NCBI GenBank assembly: GCA_958430865.1
Contig: CAUDNR010002591.1
Location: 43,019 to 57,719 of the forward strand
Direction: 5' to 3'
Source of the DNA: Entrophospora sp. SA101
Lineage: Eukaryota > Glomeromycota > Glomeromycetes > Entrophosporales > Entrophosporaceae
Length of the DNA stretch: 14,701 nucleotides
Below the pieces are notes generated by a model. That model did no database searches and had not been told where the DNA came from. It worked only from the letters and a program-made list of their open reading frames with translations. Position numbers and translations under genes: made by a program. Shown piece after piece: positions 10,101 to 14,701 of this stretch (positions are counted from its first letter, which is position 1; each line of letters begins with the position of its first letter).

Positions 10101-11950
10101 TTTTTTTGTTTACGTTAAAGGCTTCTAATGATACATTCTATAAATTTGCACCGATATTAATGGAACATGCACCATATGAAACTGTTAATGTCTGGATGCG
10201 ACAACCAAATCTTAATCCAAGAAATCTAATGCCAGCATTATTGAAATATGATCACTCAAATGCACCAGAAAATGTCACACAAGTTGGTTATTAATTTTTT
10301 AGTTGGTATCTACAAATTTTTTTTTCTAGCTATTATTTAAAAAAAAAAAAATTTTTTTTGACCCCTATTTAGAACCAAGCTATAAGATATTTACAATATG
10401 TGGTACAGCAACAAAATAATACTGATCCTGCGATTCACAATTTTCTGTTAACACTTTACGCCACACAGCCAACTCGTGATGAAGCTGCTTTATTACAATT
10501 TTTGGCAACAGAGGTGATAATCAATATTAATATTAATATGAATTAAAATTAAATTCAATATAAATAATATAATTATATGTAATTGTTAGGGAAAAGAACC
10601 ATACTACAATATGGATTATGCATTAAGGCTTTGTAGTCAAAATGGAAGAATGCAAAGTTGTGTGCATATTTATAGAAATATGAAACTTTATGAAGAAGCA
10701 GTTGATCTGGCATTAAAGGTGTGAATGGATTTATGTTGTAGTTAAAATCGGAATCGGATAGATATGAATTAAACAAGAAATAATTTTTTTAGGATAATGA
10801 TTTGGAACTTGCTGCAATCAATGCTGAAAAACCAGAAGGAGACGAAGAATTAAGGAAAAAACTTTGGCTAAAAATAGCTAGACATGTAGTAGAGAAAAAA
10901 CGAGATATAAAAACGTAAATATTTTTTTTTTACCAAGACAGCGATATTAATAATTTAGATTAGTATGCTATTTAATATCTATTTTAAACCATACATACAT
11001 TTATTTAATTATATTAAATTTGCTGTATAGTGCAATGAACTATCTACAAAATAGTGATATACTTAAGATCGAAGATATATTACCGTTCTTTCCCGATTTT
11101 GTTCTTATTGATGATTTTAAGGTATTTTAATTGATTATTATTTATTGTCATTATTATAATTAAAATAAATAATAATGATTTCAATTTATAATAGAGTGAA
11201 ATATGTTCGGCACTTAAAAAATATAATGCAAATATTGAGGAATTAAAAAGAGATATGGATGAAGCAACTAAAAGTGCCGAAGGTATTAGATTAGATATAC
11301 GAGAATTACGATGTCGGTATGTCTAAAATATATTATTTATTTATAAATTTTTTTTTGGCATTTTATTTTTTCTTTTATTTTTATTGAATCAAATTTTATT
11401 TATATATAAAGATTTGCAGTTGTATCAACGGCAGAAAAATGTTCACTGTGCGATTATCCATTATTAACAAGACAATTCTATATATTTCCATGTCAACATG
11501 CTTTTCATGCAGACTGTCTAATAAACAAAGTAATTAATTAATTAGCCATTATTGTTAATTTAATTAGTATTACTATTGTTGAATTTTGTATTTATTTATT
11601 TTTAGGCGGAAAAACATCTTAATGCACGTCAATTACAAAGAGTTTTAAAATTACAAGAACTAATAGCCAAAGAAATATCAAAACCATCACAAGATGTAGT
11701 AGCACATGTAAAACCAACTACTGCAACAGGAGGTCTGGATCGAATAAAAGGTTTGATATTACCAGAAACTACAGCTCACACTGGAGACGACGTTGCAGTT
11801 GTTGTGCCTAAGGTAGATCAATTAAAGGATGAATTAGATGATTTGGTTGCATCGGAATGTATTCTTTGTGGTGATCTAATGATTAAAACAATCGAGCAAC
11901 CTTTTATTAATGGAGAAGAAGGCGATTTGCTTGCGTCTTGGGCCATTTAA
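7182..11950 (+). CDS. VPS18: Vps18 (Pep3), RING-H2 class C core subunit of HOPS/CORVET
   Basis: Spliced by eye into 20 exons encoding 1028 residues (human about 973). Exons: 7182-7292, 7363-7546, 7626-7780, 7872-8033, 8127-8322, 8391-8489, 8605-8686, 8775-8937, 9047-9214, 9314-9511, 9613-9789, 9879-10040, 10121-10282, 10373-10513, 10590-10718, 10793-10914, 11031-11121, 11195-11316, 11412-11529, 11606-11950. All introns are GT-AG and all joins keep frame. Residues about 40-400 form the Pep3/Vps18 beta-propeller (FFDPTGRHLLI near 112-122). A clathrin-heavy-chain-like helical solenoid follows, with ELRKKLWLKIARHVV near residues 780-794, then a short coiled coil (about 845-870). A RING-H2 finger closes the protein: C885, C888, C902, H904, H907, C910, then C999 and C1002 after an 88-residue insertion. 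Every zinc ligand is present. The protein bridges Vps16-Vps33 to the rest of the tether on endosomal and vacuolar membranes; the RING serves complex assembly and may carry ubiquitin-ligase activity. Confidence 0.96.
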
Positions 11951-12133
11951 AAAATATTTATTTCCTTGAATGTTTCCAAAGAAAAAAATCTTCATCTTAT
12001 TATAATTTATTATGTATATTTTAGGATGGGTTATTAAACAATATTAATATATTAATTTTTATTTAATAAACGGCAAAACAAATAATTTATTTTTTTTCGT
12101 AACTATATAACATGGGGCATACTGCCTACTTTT
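11951..12133 (+). terminator. VPS18 3' flank with candidate poly(A) signal
   Basis: A consensus AATAAA lies at 12065-12070, about 115 nt past the VPS18 stop, in very AT-rich sequence. It is the best visible candidate for the 3' end signal. No other feature is seen before the relic starting at 12134. Confidence 0.4.
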
Positions 12134-12396
12134 TCATTTTTTCACCTTCACTTGATTGTTCTGGTTTAATTTGATTTGTTGAATTTCACTTTCTAATTTT
12201 CGAGTTTGGACTACATTTTGTTCCTAAATTAATTCAGGCTTCTACTTTTCTAATTCAATATAACTTTATACTGAAGCTACCGGATAAGTATTCGCTGTTC
12301 AAGATTATTTTCTTTATCTTCGTTTAAATATTTTAGTTGTCGTTTTAATTGAACAATATCATCCTCTAGTTGCTGATTATTTCTCAAATGTTGAAA
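12134..12396 (-). pseudogene. Coiled-coil protein relic on the minus strand
   Basis: Two open minus-strand segments have strong heptad-like, Gln/Glu/Lys/Leu-rich composition. The first, 12396 to 12280, contains QQLEDDIVQLKRQLKYL. The second, 12223 to 12137, contains TRKLESEIQQIKLNQ and ends in a TGA at 12134-12136. Between them lies a plausible 57-nt GT-AG intron (12224-12280), but joining across it puts the second piece one base out of frame, and reading straight through meets TAG codons. The pieces are therefore best taken as a decayed gene, though a wrongly chosen splice site could also explain it. No family is recognised; coiled-coil composition alone is not diagnostic. Confidence 0.4.
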
Positions 12397-12402
12397 GAAT
12401 AG

Positions 12403-12605
12403 GAAATATCAATTATAGAAAGGTGGCCAAGTCAGTTTTCTGGCCTAAATCCAATTAAATTAATTAGAGGTTCGTTTTCGAAAAAAATACTAAATTAGTA
12501 AAAAATTTAAAGGAATTAGAGACATTTTTAATTGAAGATGTTTACTTGAAATTAGTTGAAGACATGTCCCCCGCAAAATCGAGACATATTAATTGCAAGC
12601 ATTAA
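12403..12605 (+). pseudogene. Tc1/mariner transposase C-terminal fragment, frameshifted
   Basis: The forward frame reads ERWPSQFSGLNPIK at 12418-12459, a clear match to the Tc1 consensus WPSQSPDLNPIE just before the end of the DDE catalytic domain. The frame then shifts by one base in an A-run at 12481-12487 and continues as KNLKELETFLIED and KLVEDM, matching the usual NLKELE and KLVESM tail, with a TAA at 12603-12605. The catalytic glutamate of NPIE is replaced by lysine, and the usual PD before LNPI is SG. The N-terminal DNA-binding and first two catalytic regions are missing. It is a dead fragment; DNA cut-and-paste transposition is the family role, not a present activity. Confidence 0.8.
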
Positions 12606-12633
12606 ATTTAATGTTTGCCGTTTAACATTTTAA

Positions 12634-12705
12634 TTAATAATAAAAATCAACATTTTTATCGTCATTGTCATCTTTTTTACTCTTCACCCCTTTACTCTTT
12701 TCCAT
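12634..12705 (-). pseudogene. Short Lys/Asp-rich minus-strand reading frame, possible coiled-coil 5' exon
   Basis: A 23-codon frame starts at an ATG (12703-12705) and reads EKSKGVKSKKDDNDDKN, then three aromatic residues and TAA. Such charged N-termini often precede long coiled-coil proteins, and coiled-coil relics lie downstream on the same strand (12134-12396), separated by the transposase fragment. A GT at 12652-12651 could be a splice donor. The link between the pieces is inference only. Confidence 0.2.
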
Positions 12706-13076
12706 ATTAACACATTTTTGAATTTTTATTGTTTTTTTCTAGGTTTGTTTTTCGTGAAAGTGGCAATCCTGCAGATATTAAATGAAAAATCCGAGTCTTA
12801 TTTATCAATAAGCGTTTAAAAATTTTCAGCCTTTTCAATTATTTTTTTTTACTGATGATTAGCTTACTTGTTTATGTTTTTTCGAGCTCTAGTGATTCAT
12901 TATTTCACCAATTCTTTGGTTTATAAGTTCCTGTAAGTTTTATAACAAAGAGAAAAGCCCCAATAAACATTTCGTAAAAAATAATTTAGGATTATTGTTG
13001 ATTTATACAAAGATTTGAATGTGCGAGATTCATGCTCAATATAGTAAAGTGTATTCAATATGACAATGATTATTAA
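12706..13076. other. Gap with weak coding traces only
   Basis: The stretch is AT-rich. On the minus strand a segment around 12868-12943 reads like a degraded helical exon (ELINQRIGEIMNH, then a TAG) between an acceptor-like acag and a donor-like gtaagc. It could belong with the coiled-coil relics on either side, but no continuous frame can be made. Confidence 0.3.
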
Positions 13077-13193
13077 TTAATATATTTTTTGTTCTCTGCT
13101 TAATTTCAATGTCAGGCTGAGAGTAGTTAGTTTATTATAATCTCGGTTCGCTTCATTTTTTTCTGAATTCAAATTAATTTTCTCGTCATCCAT
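13077..13193 (-). pseudogene. Second coiled-coil-like relic on the minus strand
   Basis: The minus strand encodes 38 residues from an ATG at 13191-13193 to a TAA at 13077-13079. Composition is charged and helix-favouring (DDEKINLNSEKNEANRDY, then KLTTLSLTLKL). The same frame continues upstream through about 13235 without a stop, while another frame at 13215-13300 also looks coding (HKKICQTIEDEGSL), which suggests a frameshift near 13200-13215. It may be the upstream part of the same broken gene as 12134-12396. No family is recognised. Confidence 0.3.
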
Positions 13194-13424
13194 TAAAGTA
13201 ATAATGATTTCGGCCCAAAGGAGGGAGACCAGTTCAAAACTTTCAGAGAACCCTCATCTTCTATTGTTTGACAGATTTTTTTATGTATTCTCCCCCAATT
13301 TTCCCATTATAGTCATTAAATTCGATTTTAACTTGACAATTTTGCTAATTCCTTTAAATGATGTGATCAGTCATATTGTAAATAGTTTTGTGGTTCATTC
13401 GAAGTAAATGTTGTAATAAAAATA

Positions 13425-13766
13425 GTGATGTCAGCAGGCTAAGGTTTTTTCAACAGCCGATATCACTAAATATAACCCGAAGAATTTGTAAGCATCAAAG
13501 CAAAAATAGGATCAAACATTACATACAGAGATCATAAAAAATTTCCAAAATTTATTTGTAAATATAAACTGAAATTAAAACCTGGTGGAAACAATTAAAG
13601 ATCCGCTGCGCATTCGGTTCAACGAAAAAATTTTTTTTTTGAAAGTTTGTCGTGTCGGTTTTGCAAGTAATGAGAGTACAATAAAATGTTGCAAAGATAG
13701 TGATGTTAATCGATAGAAAAACTTTAGCCGGTTAAGCCGATAAATTTCTTAGCCAGATAACATTAC
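13425..13766. mobile_element. MITE 2: TA-flanked element with compound inverted ends
   Basis: The outer 19 bp, GTGATGTCAGCAGGCTAAG at 13425-13443 and its inverted partner at 13748-13766, match at 15 of 19 positions. Both sides are flanked by TA (13423-13424 and 13767-13768). Each end also folds on itself: TAGTGATG at 13423 pairs with ATATCACTA ending at 13468, and TAGTGATG at 13698 pairs with CATTACTA ending at 13768. The terminal repeats are therefore long and internally palindromic. The 342-bp element has no coding capacity. The TA target and compact size suggest a Tc1/mariner-type MITE, older than MITE 1 because the ends have diverged more. Confidence 0.6.
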
Positions 13767-13768
13767 TA

Positions 13769-13952
13769 TTGAAAGAATCACAAATTTAATAAATTATATA
13801 TACTAATAATACACATAACTAATAAGAACCGACAGGACCGTCGTGACCTTTGATAGTACTAGAGTAAAATGTATTGATTTTTAATTGCAAATTATTAATT
13901 ATTTGATGTGCATCCAATCCTTGTTTTGCTTTACAATATTGAGATTATACAT
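13769..13952. other. AT-rich spacer, nothing recognised
   Basis: No open frame, RNA gene or repeat was found between MITE 2 and the GTCGAA repeat cluster. Confidence 0.5.
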
Positions 13953-14036
13953 AAAGTCGAAATTAAAACCCAAAAGTCTAAATATTTCGACCTGAGAGGT
14001 CAAAAGTCGAATTAAAAGTTGAAATGGTCGAAATTA
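13953..14036. repeat. Cluster of short GTCGAA-type repeats with a small hairpin
   Basis: AAAGTCGAAATTAAAA at 13953-13968 recurs with one base missing at 14003-14017 and partially at 14026-14036. A related AAAAGTC lies at 13972. Between them GACCT (13989-13993) and AGGTC (13997-14001) form a 5-bp hairpin with a 3-nt loop. Origin unknown; it may be the edge of a decayed element. Confidence 0.5.
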
Positions 14037-14130
14037 CATCATACAGCAGGCACATGCAGAAAAATTAATCAAAAGCTTCAAATTGTCACAACTCGGTCAA
14101 TACCTGGCTGTTTTGGATAAAATAACTATC

Positions 14131-14350
14131 ATTCGAATTTCTCTCGATGGGGTGAGTCTAATGATATGTAATTCATAAAATCTGGATCACTGATTATTGA
14201 GATATTTTGGTTTAACGCACATCTTACAATAACTCGCCATTTATTGATGATGCAAAGATTAAAATACCATTATTCGAATCCTCTTTATAAGACTATTCTA
14301 ATGAGTCGTGTTTCATTAAATTTGGATCACTGGTTCTCAAGATAATTGAT
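14131..14350. repeat. Diverged direct repeat of about 80 bp, two copies 140 bp apart
   Basis: Copy one (14131-14210) and copy two (14272-14350) share ATTCGAAT at the start, TCTAATGA in the middle, then TTCAT, AAAT and TGGATCACTG, then AGATA near the end, in the same order and spacing (51 to 52 bp from ATTCGAAT to TGGATCAC). Neither copy has a conserved open frame. It looks like a decayed dispersed repeat rather than a gene. Confidence 0.6.
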
Positions 14351-14701
14351 TTTATTATAATAAATCATGTGATAATTTTGATTAAATTGTTTTTCGCCGC
14401 AGAAATTCATCGTTTCTCTCTTTTACTATACATACATCTAATCTTTTAATTGCTTATACACCCCAGTGTAACATGTCGCGTTTCCAATCAAATTTTTAAT
14501 TTTGGAGATAGTTTCTAAATTTTTATATAGTTACATGGATCTCAAAAATGATGAATAAAAAGTTCCGCAGTAGATAAAATGTAAAAATTAGTTTTATAAA
14601 TAAATATAGAATTTTTGATTATTCCAGTCAGAATTATTACCAAATATGGAATTTCCAAATACTGTAAGGATAGACAATCTAGAAATCTTTAGAAAAAAAA
14701 C
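14351..14701. other. AT-rich right edge, no gene seen
   Basis: Only short open frames and A/T runs are present. No exon, RNA gene or inverted repeat could be supported up to the window end. Confidence 0.5.

Noticed and set aside
10573..10776. Minus-strand open frame of 67 codons within VPS18
   Set aside because: It is the antisense shadow of VPS18 exon 15 and adjacent intron sequence; the plus strand carries the conserved protein.
13204..13407. Plus-strand 67-codon open frame
   Set aside because: It is rich in Phe, Ile and Leu from AT-rich DNA, has no recognisable domain and lies opposite segments with better helical coding character.
13590..13630. Possible tRNA B-box (ggttcaacg) near 13616
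   Set aside because: No matching A-box, acceptor stem or cloverleaf could be formed around it.

Overview
The window is strongly AT-rich eukaryotic DNA. Its two genes are cut into many short exons (53 to 345 nt) by introns of about 70 to 130 nt with ordinary GT/AG borders. Base composition, intron density, gene content and small DNA-transposon remnants fit an early-diverging fungus. An arbuscular mycorrhizal fungus (Glomeromycotina, Rhizophagus-like) is my best guess; this is inference from composition, not from a marker gene.

The core (3056-11950) holds two intact genes in head-to-head orientation. VPS16 runs leftward (7050 to 3056, 18 exons, 821 residues by my splicing). VPS18/PEP3 runs rightward (7182 to 11950, 20 exons, 1028 residues, C-terminal RING-H2). 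Both models keep frame across every junction and align along their whole length with animal orthologues recalled from memory. Their start codons are 131 bp apart, so one short spacer probably serves as a bidirectional promoter. The products are partners in the class C core (Vps11-Vps16-Vps18-Vps33) shared by HOPS and CORVET, which tether endosomes and vacuoles before SNARE-mediated fusion.

The left flank (1-3055) has no intact gene. It holds a less AT-rich, stop-interrupted coding relic (832-1209), a 450-bp non-autonomous transposon (MITE) inserted at its end (1210-1659, TA target duplication, internal 31-bp tandem repeat), a second small open stretch near 1922-2104, and AT-rich DNA in which I see nothing else firm.

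The right flank (11951-14701) is a graveyard. It contains a frameshifted Tc1/mariner transposase C-terminus (12403-12605), minus-strand coiled-coil-like coding relics around and beyond it (12134-12396, 12634-12705, 13077-13193), a second MITE (13425-13766, TA-flanked), a cluster of GTCGAA-type short repeats (13953-14036) and a diverged 80-bp direct repeat (14131-14350). No rRNA, tRNA, CRISPR or bacterial-type operon was seen.
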